Assembly: GCF_005503535.1 (NCBI RefSeq)
Contig: NZ_SCNN01000019.1
Coordinates: forward strand, 1 to 64,000
Direction: 5' to 3'
DNA: 64,000 nt
DNA from: Mesorhizobium comanense
GTDB lineage: Bacteria > Pseudomonadota > Alphaproteobacteria > Rhizobiales > Rhizobiaceae
Of this stretch, positions 1 through 9,486 are shown piece after piece. How positions within the stretch are numbered: position 1 is the stretch's first letter; every line of letters begins with the position of its first letter. Under the pieces are notes generated by a model. It did no database searches. It had not been told where the DNA came from and saw only the letters and a program-made list of their open reading frames with translations. The position numbers and the translations under genes were made by a program.

Positions 1-301
1 TAAGAGACAGGTGGAGGCGACGCTGGAGGCGGCGCGACAGCGGCTGCGGCCGATCCTGATGACGTCGCTGGCCTTCATCCTGGGCGTCACGCCGCTGGCC
101 ATCGCCAGCGGGGCGGGCTCGGGCGCGCAGAACTCGGTCGGCATCGGCGTCATGGGCGGCATGATCGCGGCGACGGTGATCGGCGTGTTCCTGGTGCCGC
201 TGCTGTTCGTCACGGTGCGCCGGATCTTCAAGGGCAGGGTGGCCAAACCGGATACGGGTCCAGACACAGGCGAGACGCCGGCGACCGTCAACCAGCAATA
301 A
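1..301 (+). CDS. RND multidrug efflux permease, C-terminal fragment
   Basis: The gene begins before the window; only about the last 99 codons are present, reading from base 2. The segment RLRPILMTSLAFILGVTPLA followed by a glycine-rich SGAGSGAQNSVGIGVMGG turn and a final membrane helix is the classic end of AcrB/MexB (HAE1) proton-driven pumps of the inner membrane. The protein ends in a short hydrophilic tail. The NodT-type outer membrane gene starts 10 bases downstream on the same strand, so the two are very probably one operon, with the periplasmic adaptor expected to the left. Only the substrate is unknown. Confidence 0.93.
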   Translation, partial: KRQVEATLEAARQRLRPILMTSLAFILGVTPLAIASGAGSGAQNSVGIGVMGGMIAATVIGVFLVPLLFVTVRRIFKGRVAKPDTGPDTGETPATVNQQ

Positions 302-311
302 GGAACTTCCC

Positions 312-1811
312 ATGACAGGTTTTGAACGTGGCCCGTCGGCCGCGAGGCGGCTGCTTGCGCCTATCGTCAGCGCGACGCTGCTCGCTGGGTGCGTCGTCGG
401 TCCGGACTACCGCACGCCCATATTGCCGATGCCGGCGAACTGGAGCGGCCAGAAACCGGCGCAATCGGCACAGCCGGCGCAGCTTTCGAAATGGTGGCAG
501 CGCCTGCGCGACCCCGAGCTGAACTCGCTTGTCGAGGAGGCGGTTGCCGGAAATCTCGATGTCGCCACCGCAAGGGCCAAGATCCGCGAGGCGCGCGCCA
601 GCTACCGGCAATCGGCCGGCACGCTGTTCCCGTCCGCCGACGGTTCGGCGTCGGCAACGCGCAACAAGACGGCCGCCGCCACTTCGGGCGGCACCGCCAG
701 CGATGTCTACAGCCAGTACCAGTCCGGCTTCGACGCCAGCTGGGAACTCGACCTGTTCGGGGCCAACCGCAGGGGCGTCGAGGCGGCGCGCTACGGCGTG
801 GATGCCTCGCAGGAGAACCTGCGCTCGACGCTGCTGACGCTGGTCGGCGATGTCGGTTCCTACTACGCCCAGGCGCGCGGCTATCAGGCCCGCATCGCGC
901 TTGCCCGGCGCTCGGCCGCCTCGCAGCGGCAGACGGCCGAGCTTACCAGGACGATGGCGCAGGCGGGGACGGCGACTGCGGCCGACGTCGCCAAGGCGAT
1001 GGGGCAGGCGGCCGGCACCGAGGCCGCCGTACCGACGCTGGAGGCGAGCTATGCCGAGGCGGTGCATCGCCTGTCGGTGCTCACCGGCAAGCCGCCGGCG
1101 GCGCTCAACGAGCGGCTGAAGCGCGGCGCGCCCATCCCGACGCCAAAGCTGCCGATCCCGACGGGAATTCCAGCCGACATCCTGCTGTCGCGCCCCGACG
1201 TGCGCATGGCCGAGCGCCAATACGCGCAATACACCGCCAAGGTCGGCCAGGCCGAGGCGGCCCGCTATCCCTCGGTCAGCCTCACCGGAAACATCAGCAC
1301 CACCGCCTACCAGCTCGGCGACCTCGGCAAGAACTCCTCGATCGGCTGGTCGTTCGGACCGACGCTCAGCGTGCCGCTGTTCAATGCCGGGCAGCTGAAG
1401 GCGGCCGTCGAGGTCGCCCAGGCTCAGCGCGACCAGTATTTCATCGCCTACCGGGCCTCCGTGTTGACCGCGCTCGAGGATGTCGAGAACGCGCTGGTCT
1501 CACTGGCGCAGGAGCGCATCCGCATCGGCAAGCTCGCCTCGTCGGCGAAATCCTACGGCGAGGCGGCGCGTCTGGAAGGCACGCTCTACAAGGCCGGCGA
1601 AACCAGCCTGCTCGACGTCCTCGACGCGCAGCGTTCGCTCTATTCGGCCGAGGATTCGCTGCTGCAGAGCCGCGTGCTGCTGGCGACCAACTACATCGCC
1701 CTCAACAAGGCGCTTGGCGGCGGCTGGGATGGCGCGGTCGACAGTGCGAAGCCGGAGATCGTCGACGCCAGGACAGGGCCAAGACTGGCGGCGAAGCTCG
1801 CGAAGCCGTGA
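312..1811 (+). CDS. NodT-family outer membrane efflux lipoprotein
   Basis: 499 residues, the usual length for RND outer membrane factors. The start gives a lipoprotein signal with lipobox LLAGC (Cys27), followed by VVGPDYRTP, a motif typical of the NodT/OprM group. Two tandem outer-membrane-efflux domains follow (roughly residues 60-260 and 270-470); the second contains the characteristic LLSRPDVRMAERQ stretch and a late GETSLLDVLDAQRSLYSAED segment. It would form the trimeric exit duct for the pump encoded just upstream. A small SD-like AGGAACTTCCC precedes the ATG. Substrate cannot be told from sequence. Confidence 0.93.
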   Translation: MTGFERGPSAARRLLAPIVSATLLAGCVVGPDYRTPILPMPANWSGQKPAQSAQPAQLSKWWQRLRDPELNSLVEEAVAGNLDVATARAKIREARASYRQSAGTLFPSADGSASATRNKTAAATSGGTASDVYSQYQSGFDASWELDLFGANRRGVEAARYGVDASQENLRSTLLTLVGDVGSYYAQARGYQARIALARRSAASQRQTAELTRTMAQAGTATAADVAKAMGQAAGTEAAVPTLEASYAEAVHRLSVLTGKPPAALNERLKRGAPIPTPKLPIPTGIPADILLSRPDVRMAERQYAQYTAKVGQAEAARYPSVSLTGNISTTAYQLGDLGKNSSIGWSFGPTLSVPLFNAGQLKAAVEVAQAQRDQYFIAYRASVLTALEDVENALVSLAQERIRIGKLASSAKSYGEAARLEGTLYKAGETSLLDVLDAQRSLYSAEDSLLQSRVLLATNYIALNKALGGGWDGAVDSAKPEIVDARTGPRLAAKLAKP

Positions 1812-1869
1812 ACAAGAAGTGCGATCCATACCGGCGAATGTCCAGCTATACTGTGCATGAGGGCATCAG

Positions 1870-2556
1870 ATGTCGCAGCTCTACGACCTTGCATCCGGCG
1901 CGGTCCGGCGTGTCTATGAAAAGCGCATAGACGCGCCGCCGATCCTCGACTGCGCCACGGACTTCCCGAACGCGGCGAAGTTCATCGCCGCCTGGCAGGA
2001 GATACGCGACGAGGCGCTTGCCGCTAATCCGGGCAAGGCGCCGCGCTTCCACGACATCATGCCGGAGCAGGCCGAGATTTCGGCCAATGACGGGCTGGAC
2101 TGGCGCATGCTGGTGCTCAAGGCCTATGACATCGGAGTTGCCGAGAACCTCGCGCGCATGCCGGTTCTCGCCCGGTTGCTCCGCGAGTGCCCCGAAGTCA
2201 AATCGGCTGCGGTTTCGTTCCTGGCGCCGCGCAAGCACATTCCCAGCCATCGCGGCCCGTTTCGCGGCATCATGCGCTTCCATCTCGGCCTGGTCATCCC
2301 GCGGCAGGCCGAAGGGCGCCCGGCGACCATCATGATGATCAATCACCAGGAAAAGCGGATCACGGACGGGGAGGGCATGCTGTGGGACGACACGTTTTTG
2401 CATGAGGTGATGAACAATTCCGACGAGGGCCGGGTGGCGCTGCTGCTCGACGTCTGGCGTCCGCATATGCCGCTGGACATGGAAATTCTGTCGCGGCTGA
2501 TCGTGCGCGGCGTGCAGGCCGGGATGCGCCACAGGGGCGTGTCGTTTTCGGGCTGA
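1870..2556 (+). CDS. Aspartyl/asparaginyl beta-hydroxylase family protein
   Basis: 228 residues. Members are Fe(II)/2-oxoglutarate dioxygenases; bacterial relatives include LpxO, which hydroxylates lipid A acyl chains. Visible family motifs are HIPSHRGPFRGIMRFHLGL (metal ligand His127 and the RxH region near 136-138) and WDDTFLHEVMNNSDEGR (second metal ligand His178, 2-oxoglutarate-binding Arg188). No signal peptide. It stands alone between the efflux genes and the exporter gene. Whether the substrate is a protein or lipid A is open; the length and the SHRGP motif fit either group. Confidence 0.88.
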   Translation: MSQLYDLASGAVRRVYEKRIDAPPILDCATDFPNAAKFIAAWQEIRDEALAANPGKAPRFHDIMPEQAEISANDGLDWRMLVLKAYDIGVAENLARMPVLARLLRECPEVKSAAVSFLAPRKHIPSHRGPFRGIMRFHLGLVIPRQAEGRPATIMMINHQEKRITDGEGMLWDDTFLHEVMNNSDEGRVALLLDVWRPHMPLDMEILSRLIVRGVQAGMRHRGVSFSG

Positions 2557-2691
2557 AGGCGGCGGCGCCGGCTTGGGCGCCTGCGCACTGACCCTATCGG
2601 CCGCCTCCGCTGCCTCACGACAGCCGGGCCGGTTCGCCCTATCTCCCATGCCGCAAGCCTTTCGCGCATTGCGGCACGGAGCGAGAAACAA

Positions 2692-3573
2692 GTGACATCG
2701 ACGACGGTTGTCCATCGCGAGGCGGCGCCCTTGCCGGTCGCGGCGCTGATGGGGGCCATGGTGTCGATCCAGATCGGCGCCACCTTCGCCAAGACGTTGT
2801 TCCCGGTGATCGGTGCGCAGGGGACGACGACGCTGAGGCTGGTGATCGGCGCGCTGATGCTGATCGCTGCCCTGCGGCCCTGGCAGATGCGGCCCTCGCG
2901 CGCGTCCTTGCCGTGGCTGGTCGCCTATGGCGTGACGCTCTGCGCGCTCAACCTGCTGTTCTACGCCGCCCTTGCCAGGATTCCGCTTGGCGTGGCGGTG
3001 GCGCTGGAGTTTTCCGGCCCGCTGCTGGTCGCGACCTTGACCTCGCGGCGGGCGAGCGACTTCGCCTGGATCGCGATCGCCGTCGCCGGCATCGTCTTGT
3101 TGTCGCCGTTCATCCATTCGCTGCAGCCGCTCGATCCGGTGGGCGTGATGCTGGCGCTGGCGGCGGGCGGCTTCTGGGCGCTCTACATCGTGCTCGCCCA
3201 GAAGGCGGGCGCCGAACTCGGCACGCGCACCACGGCCTACGGCATGGCGATCGCCGCCGTGCTGGTTCTACCCTTCGGCATAGCCCAGGCGGGAACCGGA
3301 CTGCTCGCGCCATCGATCCTGGTCAGCGCGCTGCTGGTCGGCCTGTTCTCCAGCGCACTGCCGTTCTTCCTGGAGATGGTGGCGCTGACCCGCATGCCGG
3401 CCCGCATCTACGGCACGCTGACCTGCCTGGAACCGGGACTGGGCGCACTGGCCGGCTTCCTGTTCCTGCATGAAAAGCTGACCATGCCGCAACTGGCGGG
3501 CGTCGCGGCAGTGATTGTCGCCGCCGCCGGCACCGCGCTGACCTCGAAGCCGCCGGTGCCGTCGCCGGAGTAG
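2692..3573 (+). CDS. EamA/DMT-family transporter, RhtA-like
   Basis: 293 residues with about ten hydrophobic segments arranged as two EamA repeats. The stretch LLFYAALARIPLGVAVALEF followed by SGPLL matches the threonine/homoserine exporter RhtA group of drug/metabolite transporters, so export of amino acids is the best guess for function. Translation appears to start at a GTG (2692) after a GGAGCGAG ribosome binding site; there is no in-frame ATG before the first membrane segment. Neighbours do not form an obvious operon with it. The substrate is inferred from family resemblance only. Confidence 0.86.
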   Translation: MTSTTVVHREAAPLPVAALMGAMVSIQIGATFAKTLFPVIGAQGTTTLRLVIGALMLIAALRPWQMRPSRASLPWLVAYGVTLCALNLLFYAALARIPLGVAVALEFSGPLLVATLTSRRASDFAWIAIAVAGIVLLSPFIHSLQPLDPVGVMLALAAGGFWALYIVLAQKAGAELGTRTTAYGMAIAAVLVLPFGIAQAGTGLLAPSILVSALLVGLFSSALPFFLEMVALTRMPARIYGTLTCLEPGLGALAGFLFLHEKLTMPQLAGVAAVIVAAAGTALTSKPPVPSPE

Positions 3574-3832
3574 GGTGGCCGATTTTTCCGATCGGCATGC
3601 TTCCCAGATATTCCGACATTGGTACTCGACCGACTCTGCGCCGCTGTCGAAGCTCCGTTGTTGGCCATTTGTGCCGGGCCTTGCTCGGGGAGTCACAACA
3701 CAGTTTGGCAGCAGTGAGCAGAAGCGAAAGCAAACGTTTAGCTTGCATGAAATTAATTTGCTTTATATCTTATCTTTTGGGAGAGCAATTTCAATAAGAT
3801 CAGTAATATCAAAACAGCTTTTGGGGGGGATT

Positions 3833-4258
3833 ATGGGGAAAATTGCGTCTACACGTAGCGTATCGGCGGCGAAAACCGCGCTGGTGCGCCAGAAAAAAAC
3901 AGATAGTGATAACGATTTATTACTTTTCAAGCTTGCTCATTACAAGACGCATTCTTTAAGGCTTGAAAGAATAATTCAGAAAACGATCACTGCTCGAGAA
4001 ATTTATCGTAGATTGCTGTCTGTTTTGGGTGTTGATTTCATAGACCTTCAGGCTCCACCTTCACAGTATCTGAAGGGCGATGATCCGGTGAAGGTGCTGC
4101 GAGCCTTCGCGGGGCAACTCAACCATAGCTCGGAGTTTAAAAACGACCAGCTCGATCTTGCGCCGGGCGATCTTTCAGCGGCGACAAAGATGCAGGATAT
4201 CGGAGGAGCGATCGTCCGGTGGTACCGAACACATGGCTGGGAGGTTCAGAAGGAGTGA
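3833..4258 (+). CDS. Hypothetical protein, AT-richer patch
   Basis: 141 residues, not recognised. The open frame runs further upstream, but ATG 3833 follows a strong GGGGGG purine run and the upstream part is non-coding in character, so I chose it. The product is hydrophilic, basic at the N-terminus, with no signal peptide or membrane segment, and looks largely helical (residues 25-60 and 85-130). It ends five bases before the next gene, so the two are probably co-transcribed. Base composition is clearly lower in GC than the flanking genes and codon use includes many A/T-ending codons, suggesting acquisition from elsewhere. Confidence 0.6.
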   Translation: MGKIASTRSVSAAKTALVRQKKTDSDNDLLLFKLAHYKTHSLRLERIIQKTITAREIYRRLLSVLGVDFIDLQAPPSQYLKGDDPVKVLRAFAGQLNHSSEFKNDQLDLAPGDLSAATKMQDIGGAIVRWYRTHGWEVQKE

Positions 4259-4263
4259 TCGCG

Positions 4264-5511
4264 ATGCGGGCGCAGTTCATTCTTCTCGGCTGCACGGCAT
4301 TGTTTTTCATCTCCATATCGGCCTCCGCGGCCACACGCGATGAATTGATCAACCGCTATCACGTTGATCCTAATGCCAAAAAAATTGGTGGCGAAGTGCT
4401 CAAAGTGATACGAGCGCACGACGCGGACCCTGTTCTCAAGAAATATGACTTAAACAACGACGCGATCCTTGAGCCGTCCGAATTGAAAAAAGCCGCGGCT
4501 GATTTGAATTCGAAATATTCTCAACCACCGTGGGTGAAAAAGCTCAAACCCGGCGAGGACACAGAGCTATTTGTCCAAGGTGCAGAGGCCGAGCAAGCCG
4601 ATACCGGCATTCCGATCGAAGCGATTCTAGAGAAGGACAAGCCGAAACCCGTTACGATTTGTGGTGACGACAAACAGCTTTTCATTCGTCGTGACAAGCT
4701 TGACAATTACATGTTCGACCTTGCACCCGTTGCCAAAGCTCAAGGCGCATCAATAGGCTATCTGTCCGACGCGCAGAACGACCATTCAACGTTCTCCGTT
4801 GATGGGACAGTAAGCTACGCGTGGCGCAAACCATGCCTGTCGCGACCAACAGGCGAGACAGTAGGTCGGTCATACATCTCTGCATACGCCATCGCGCCTT
4901 GGATCAGCGCGCATGGCACACGCTCGTCAAACGGAGCGAAAGAGCAGAGCGATATGAGGTTCGGTACGGAGGTGCAAGTCGAGCTATTCGATGGCCCTTT
5001 GTTCAACACTCAATACTTCGACGTATCACCGTACTATCAGACGGATTTTCGAGGTGAGGCCAGGGCATATGGTGTCGAGGCCAGTTGGACGCCATATTGG
5101 CTTGAGGCCAATCTCGGCGGCAACTCGAAACGGTTCTCTGACATTTTCGATTGGTACTGGCAGTTTGCCGCCGAGGCGGACTATCTTAACGTCCAGGAAG
5201 TTGGTCGCACGGCTCTTGAGGCCGATGACTATGCATGGCTTGGATTTACCGCCAAGATTCAGGTTTTTCCGTTTTCGGACACCGATTGGGCGCCGGACTA
5301 CATCCGTGATCGAATCCACGCAACGGGGACCGCAAAATATTATTGGGATGCTATCTCCGGTAGAGATATCCACGATCTGATAGCAGAAGTCGCTTACAAC
5401 CTAGATGATACAGGCGCAACTTCATTGGCTGTGAACTACGAGAAGGGAACACGAAAAGAGACCCTTGAGGACATCGACCAGGTCGCACTGAAACTAAACT
5501 ATAAGTATTAG
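4264..5511 (+). CDS. Exported protein with EF-hand loop, possible outer-membrane barrel
   Basis: 415 residues starting at ATG 4264, five bases after the previous gene. A Sec signal peptide is clear (residues 1-22, cleavage after SASA). Residues 62-73 (DLNNDAILEPSE) form an EF-hand loop with D1, N3, D5, E9 and E12 in calcium-binding positions. The remainder is rich in alternating hydrophobic and aromatic residues, and the chain ends in LKLNYKY, a terminal aromatic like the beta-signal of outer membrane barrels. I infer a periplasmic calcium-binding part joined to a barrel-like part. No family recognised. Low GC like its partner gene. Confidence 0.65.
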   Translation: MRAQFILLGCTALFFISISASAATRDELINRYHVDPNAKKIGGEVLKVIRAHDADPVLKKYDLNNDAILEPSELKKAAADLNSKYSQPPWVKKLKPGEDTELFVQGAEAEQADTGIPIEAILEKDKPKPVTICGDDKQLFIRRDKLDNYMFDLAPVAKAQGASIGYLSDAQNDHSTFSVDGTVSYAWRKPCLSRPTGETVGRSYISAYAIAPWISAHGTRSSNGAKEQSDMRFGTEVQVELFDGPLFNTQYFDVSPYYQTDFRGEARAYGVEASWTPYWLEANLGGNSKRFSDIFDWYWQFAAEADYLNVQEVGRTALEADDYAWLGFTAKIQVFPFSDTDWAPDYIRDRIHATGTAKYYWDAISGRDIHDLIAEVAYNLDDTGATSLAVNYEKGTRKETLEDIDQVALKLNYKY

Positions 5512-5628
5512 CGCAACCAGGTGGCGACCCTGATCCCAGGAGCATCGGGTTGGTCTCAGAACAGCTCATCGTCTCGTCGAAACGGTGGGCCGTTCCGACT
5601 ATTTATTAGCACAATTTTCCACAGCCTG

Positions 5629-7923
5629 CTAAATCAGCTTCTCCAGCGTGATCGGCAGATCCCGCACCCGCTTTCCCGTCGCATGGAACACCGCATTGGC
5701 GATCGCCGGCGCGATGCCGACGATGGCCAGCTCACCCACACCCTTGCCGCCAAGGGCCGAGGAGTGCAGGTCGGGTATCCCCACCGAGATCACCTCGATG
5801 TCCGGGATGTCGGCATTGGTCGGCACGAGATAGTCGGCGAGGTTGTCGTTGACGATGCGGCCGTGGCGGCGGTCGACGATGCCTTCTTCCAGCAGCGCCT
5901 GGCCGATGCCCATGATGATGCCGCCCTTCCACTGGCTCTCGGCGAGTTTCGGGTTGTAGAGCCGGCCCGAATCCAGCGCCGAGACCACGCGTGAGACGCG
6001 CACCGTGCCGAAATCCTCGTCGACGCGCACCTCGACGAAATGCGCGCACCAGGAGTGGCGGGAATAGTCGCCCTCGGTGTGGGGCAGTGACATGGCGATG
6101 GTGGTGTAGTTCTTGTAGCGGTCCTCGGCCGTCGAATTGGCCGGCATGGTGTCGCCCGTGGCCTCGATCTGGTCGCGGCCGACGCTCTTGAGCAGTTCGG
6201 CGATCGAGACATCGGGGCCTTCGCCGCGCGGCGAGGCGATGCGGCCATTTGCGACGACCAGCGTGTTGGCCTGCAGTGCGTGGAAGGGCGAGCGCGGATC
6301 GCTGATGGCCAGACCGACCAGCTGGTCGAGCGCGGAGGTCGCGGCCTTGTAGACGGCGCCCGTCATGACGCCGGCCAGCCGTGAGCCTCCGGTGACGCCG
6401 GCGCGGGGGAAGCGGGAATCGCCGAGCTTCACCACCACATCGTCGGCGCTGACGCCGACCGTCTCGGCCGCAGTCTGCGCCAGGATGGTGTAGGTGCCCT
6501 GGCCCATGTCGATCGAGGAGCTTTCGACCTCGACCGAGCCGTCGGCCAGGATACGCACCCTGGCCTCGCCATAGGCGCGGCGCACCGGATAGGTGCCGGC
6601 CGCCACACCCCAGCCGATGAGATGGTTGCCGTCGCGCATGGAGCGGGGCTGCGGCGTGCGCCTTGCCCAGCCGAAGCGCTCGGCTCCTGCCGCAAAGGCC
6701 TCGCGCAACTGCCTGGTCGACCAGGCTTTTTTGGCGTGCGGATCCTGCTCGGCATAGTTCCGGAGCCGGATCTCCAGCGGGTCGATGCCGACCTCGTAGG
6801 CGAGTTCGTCGATGGCGCTTTCGATGCCGAAGGCCGAGGGGTTTTCGCCCGGCGCGCGCATGGCGCCCGGCACCACCGAGTTGACGCGCACCACGTTCTG
6901 TTTCGAGGAGAAGTTGGGCGTCGCATACATGATCGAGGTGACAGAGCCCAGCGGCTCGACCCACATGCCGTCGATGGATGTTTCATTGACGCCGCGATGC
7001 ACGATCGACTGGATGACGCCGTCATGGCCGGCGCCGATCGTCACCGTCTGGCGCGTCGCGGCGCGGCCGCCATAGCCGGTGAAGGTCTGCGGCCGGGTCA
7101 TGACCAGCCGCACCGGCCGTCCCAGCATCCTTGCCGCGCCCGCGGCGACGGCGCCATGGCTGAGCGCCAGCGCCTTGGAGCCGAAGCCACCGCCAATATA
7201 GGGCGACACCAGCCGCACATTCTCGAACGGCACTTCGAACCATTCGGCATAGGTGCGCGCCATGCCGTCCAGCCACTGGCTCGGCTCCCACACGGTGAGG
7301 TGGTCGCCTTGCCAATGCGCGATCAGGCCATGCGGCTCCATAGGCGCCTGGTATTCGCGCGGCGTGTTGTAGGCGGCGCAGATGCGCACCGGAGCGGAGG
7401 CGAAGGCCGAAGCCGCGTCGCCCCATTCCTTGGTCATGGCGTCGATCGGGATGCCGTCGCCGGCCTTGCCATCACTCAGGTCCACGATCGCAGGGGTCTC
7501 GTCATAGCTGACCTTGACCAGCGCGGCGGCGGCCACCGCCTGCTCGAAGGTCCCGGCGATGACTGCCGCGACATGCTGGCCCGAGAAGGTGATGTCGCGC
7601 GCCAGCGGGCAATAGGGTTTGTCGGGCGGCGGCGTGCCGAACCAGTCGGAGGCGGTCCTCAGACTCATGATGGTATCGGGCGTCAGCACCTTGACCACGC
7701 CCGGCGCGGCCTCGGCTTGCGTGACGTCGATGGCACGCACCTTGCCGGCGGCGATGGTGCTTTCCACCAGCGCGCCGTACAGCAGGCCCTCGAGCTGTTG
7801 CTCGACGGCATATCTTGCGGCGCCGGTGATCTTGGCGGGGCCATCGACCCGCGACAGGCGGCCGCCGACGGCCTCCGCCAGCACGCCGTCGGAAGCGTCG
7901 CCATGTCTTGTGTGAACGGTCAT
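5629..7923 (-). CDS. Molybdenum hydroxylase, molybdopterin-binding large subunit
   Basis: 764 residues, third gene of a three-subunit operon. It belongs to the xanthine dehydrogenase/aldehyde oxidase family; the size and order of subunits match PaoC of the PaoABC aldehyde oxidoreductase. Seen: the N-terminal GRLSRVDGPAKITGAARYA motif, the Moco-contacting PYIGGGFGSK segment, GAMRAPGE, and near the C-terminus GGKGVGE with the catalytic glutamate. It would bind the molybdopterin-cytosine-type cofactor and oxidise an aldehyde or aromatic substrate. Its ATG overlaps the stop of the FAD subunit gene (ATGA). No Tat leader in any subunit suggests a cytoplasmic enzyme. The usual XdhC/PaoD maturation gene is not nearby. 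Confidence 0.92.
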   Translation of the reverse strand: MTVHTRHGDASDGVLAEAVGGRLSRVDGPAKITGAARYAVEQQLEGLLYGALVESTIAAGKVRAIDVTQAEAAPGVVKVLTPDTIMSLRTASDWFGTPPPDKPYCPLARDITFSGQHVAAVIAGTFEQAVAAAALVKVSYDETPAIVDLSDGKAGDGIPIDAMTKEWGDAASAFASAPVRICAAYNTPREYQAPMEPHGLIAHWQGDHLTVWEPSQWLDGMARTYAEWFEVPFENVRLVSPYIGGGFGSKALALSHGAVAAGAARMLGRPVRLVMTRPQTFTGYGGRAATRQTVTIGAGHDGVIQSIVHRGVNETSIDGMWVEPLGSVTSIMYATPNFSSKQNVVRVNSVVPGAMRAPGENPSAFGIESAIDELAYEVGIDPLEIRLRNYAEQDPHAKKAWSTRQLREAFAAGAERFGWARRTPQPRSMRDGNHLIGWGVAAGTYPVRRAYGEARVRILADGSVEVESSSIDMGQGTYTILAQTAAETVGVSADDVVVKLGDSRFPRAGVTGGSRLAGVMTGAVYKAATSALDQLVGLAISDPRSPFHALQANTLVVANGRIASPRGEGPDVSIAELLKSVGRDQIEATGDTMPANSTAEDRYKNYTTIAMSLPHTEGDYSRHSWCAHFVEVRVDEDFGTVRVSRVVSALDSGRLYNPKLAESQWKGGIIMGIGQALLEEGIVDRRHGRIVNDNLADYLVPTNADIPDIEVISVGIPDLHSSALGGKGVGELAIVGIAPAIANAVFHATGKRVRDLPITLEKLI

Positions 7924-8903
7924 GCCGCGTCTCCCAGTTTGAGGATTGCTCTAGCCACGACGCGCGGCGCGAGCTCGATCTTGTAGTGGTTGGCGCCATG
8001 GTCGACGGCGCCTTCGACGGCGAGCAGGCTGGCGGCGCGCACGGCATCCGGCTCCAGCACCTTGCCCTTCAGGGCGTCTTCGACGGCGCGCGCCCGCCAT
8101 GGCTTGGTGGCGACGCCGCCGAGCGCCACGCGCAGGTCGCGGATGGTGCGGCCGTCGGCTTCTAGTTCGAGGCCGACGGCAGCGCTGGCGGCGGCGAATT
8201 CATAGGACTGCCGGTCGCGGACCTTGAGATAGGTCGAACGGCGGGCAGCGGCGGAAGAGGGGATCTCGATGGCGGTGACCATCTCGCCCGGCTCGATCGC
8301 ATGTTCCCGGTCGGGCGTTTCGCCGGGCAGCAGGAAGAAGTCGTCGACCAGAAGCCTGCGTTCACCGAGATGGACAATAGCGTCGAAGGCGACCAGGGCG
8401 ACAGCGAGATCGCCGGGATACATGGCGATGCAGGCCTCGCTGGCGCCGAGCACGGCGTGGCCCCTGGTGACGCCGCCGATCGCCGAGCAGCCGCTGCCGG
8501 GTTCTCGCTTGTTGCAGGCGGAGAAGTTCGAGGGATCGCGGAAGTAGGGGCAGCGCGTGCGCTGCATCAGATTGCCGCCGATGGTCGCCATGTTGCGGAT
8601 CTGCGCCGAAGCCGCTTGCCAGAGCGCCTCCGAAACAGCGGGGAAGCGGCTCTTGATGTCGGCATGGTCGGCGACATGGCCCATCCTGGCCAGCGCGCCG
8701 ATGGTTGCGCCACGCTCGCCAACCTCGATCCGGTCGAGCCCTTTGAGGTGAGAAATGTCGACCAGCGTGTCGGGCTGGGCGACGCCGCACTTGGCGAGGT
8801 CGATCAGCGTGGTGCCGCCGGCAAGCAACATGGCGCCGGGCAGGGCGGCCGCCTGGCGGGCGGCTTCGGCTGACGTGGCGCGAAGATAGGAAAAGTCCCT
8901 CAT
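7920..8903 (-). CDS. Molybdenum hydroxylase, FAD-binding subunit with 4Fe-4S motif
   Basis: 327 residues. The start at 8903 overlaps the stop of the 2Fe-2S subunit (ATGA) and gives the family start MRDFSYLRA. FAD contacts are visible in LAGGTTLIDLAK (residues about 29-40) and in NMATIGGNLMQRTRCPYFRD. The cysteine group RTRC...ACNKR...GSGC in the middle is the insertion that holds an extra 4Fe-4S cluster in PaoB-type subunits, which ordinary xanthine dehydrogenase FAD subunits lack. The CO-dehydrogenase flavoprotein C-terminal domain follows. It passes electrons from the iron-sulfur subunit to an acceptor not identifiable here. Confidence 0.92.
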   Translation of the reverse strand: MRDFSYLRATSAEAARQAAALPGAMLLAGGTTLIDLAKCGVAQPDTLVDISHLKGLDRIEVGERGATIGALARMGHVADHADIKSRFPAVSEALWQAASAQIRNMATIGGNLMQRTRCPYFRDPSNFSACNKREPGSGCSAIGGVTRGHAVLGASEACIAMYPGDLAVALVAFDAIVHLGERRLLVDDFFLLPGETPDREHAIEPGEMVTAIEIPSSAAARRSTYLKVRDRQSYEFAAASAAVGLELEADGRTIRDLRVALGGVATKPWRARAVEDALKGKVLEPDAVRAASLLAVEGAVDHGANHYKIELAPRVVARAILKLGDAA

Positions 8904-9379
8904 TGGGCTGCCTCCAGTGCCGCCTGGCGCACGGCGGCGACGATGTGGGGATAGGCGCCGCAACGGCAGAGATTGCCGGCCATGTATTCGCGGATCTCCT
9001 CGTCGGAGCCGGCATGACCCTCTCGGATGCAGGCCACCGCGGACATGATCTGGCCCGGCGTGCAATAGCCGCACTGGAAGGCATCCTGCTCGAGGAAGGC
9101 AGCCTGCACGGGATGCAGTTCGCCCTCCCGTGCAAGCCCCTCTATGGTGGTGATGGCGCGGCCTTCGGCCTGGGCTGCCAGCGTCAGGCAAGCCAGCACC
9201 CGCTCGCCGTCGACATGCACGGTGCAGGCGCCGCACTGGCCGTGGTCGCAGCCCTTCTTGGTGCCGGTCAGGCCGAGCCGGTCGCGCAACGCGTCGAGCA
9301 GCGTGACGCGAGGTTCGATCTGGAGGTCGTGATGGCGACCGTTGATTTCGAGATGGACGGGGATTTTGGTGTCGGTCAT
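8900..9379 (-). CDS. Molybdenum hydroxylase, 2Fe-2S subunit
   Basis: 159 residues, first gene of the operon. Two 2Fe-2S clusters are evident: the plant-ferredoxin type with Cys44, Cys49, Cys52 and Cys64 in CDHGQCGACTVHVDG, and the helical-domain type with Cys103, Cys106, Cys138 and Cys140 (QCGYCTPGQ and NLCRCGAYP). The open frame extends about 63 codons upstream into an interspersed repeat, so I place the start at ATG 9379, where the family sequence begins (MTDTKIPVHLEINGR). Unlike E. coli PaoA it lacks a Tat signal. It relays electrons from the Mo centre to FAD. Confidence 0.93.
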   Translation of the reverse strand: MTDTKIPVHLEINGRHHDLQIEPRVTLLDALRDRLGLTGTKKGCDHGQCGACTVHVDGERVLACLTLAAQAEGRAITTIEGLAREGELHPVQAAFLEQDAFQCGYCTPGQIMSAVACIREGHAGSDEEIREYMAGNLCRCGAYPHIVAAVRQAALEAAQ

Positions 9380-9486
9380 GGGCGTCTGGCTCCAGTTGCT
9401 TGACGCGGATGGGAATGAACTGGTGTCGGGGCGGGGTTGGGCAAGGGCGGCGGACGAAAGGTTAGGCGGAGGCGCTGGCTGCAGCC

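Noticed and set aside
288..1229. Long minus-strand open frame under the NodT gene
   Set aside because: Arg/Gly-rich composition, no family, no SD; it is an antisense shadow of a clear NodT-type gene.
6622..7986. 454-codon plus-strand open frame across the molybdenum hydroxylase gene
   Set aside because: Antisense to an unmistakable family protein; residue composition (His, Arg, Gly) is typical of GC-rich shadow frames.
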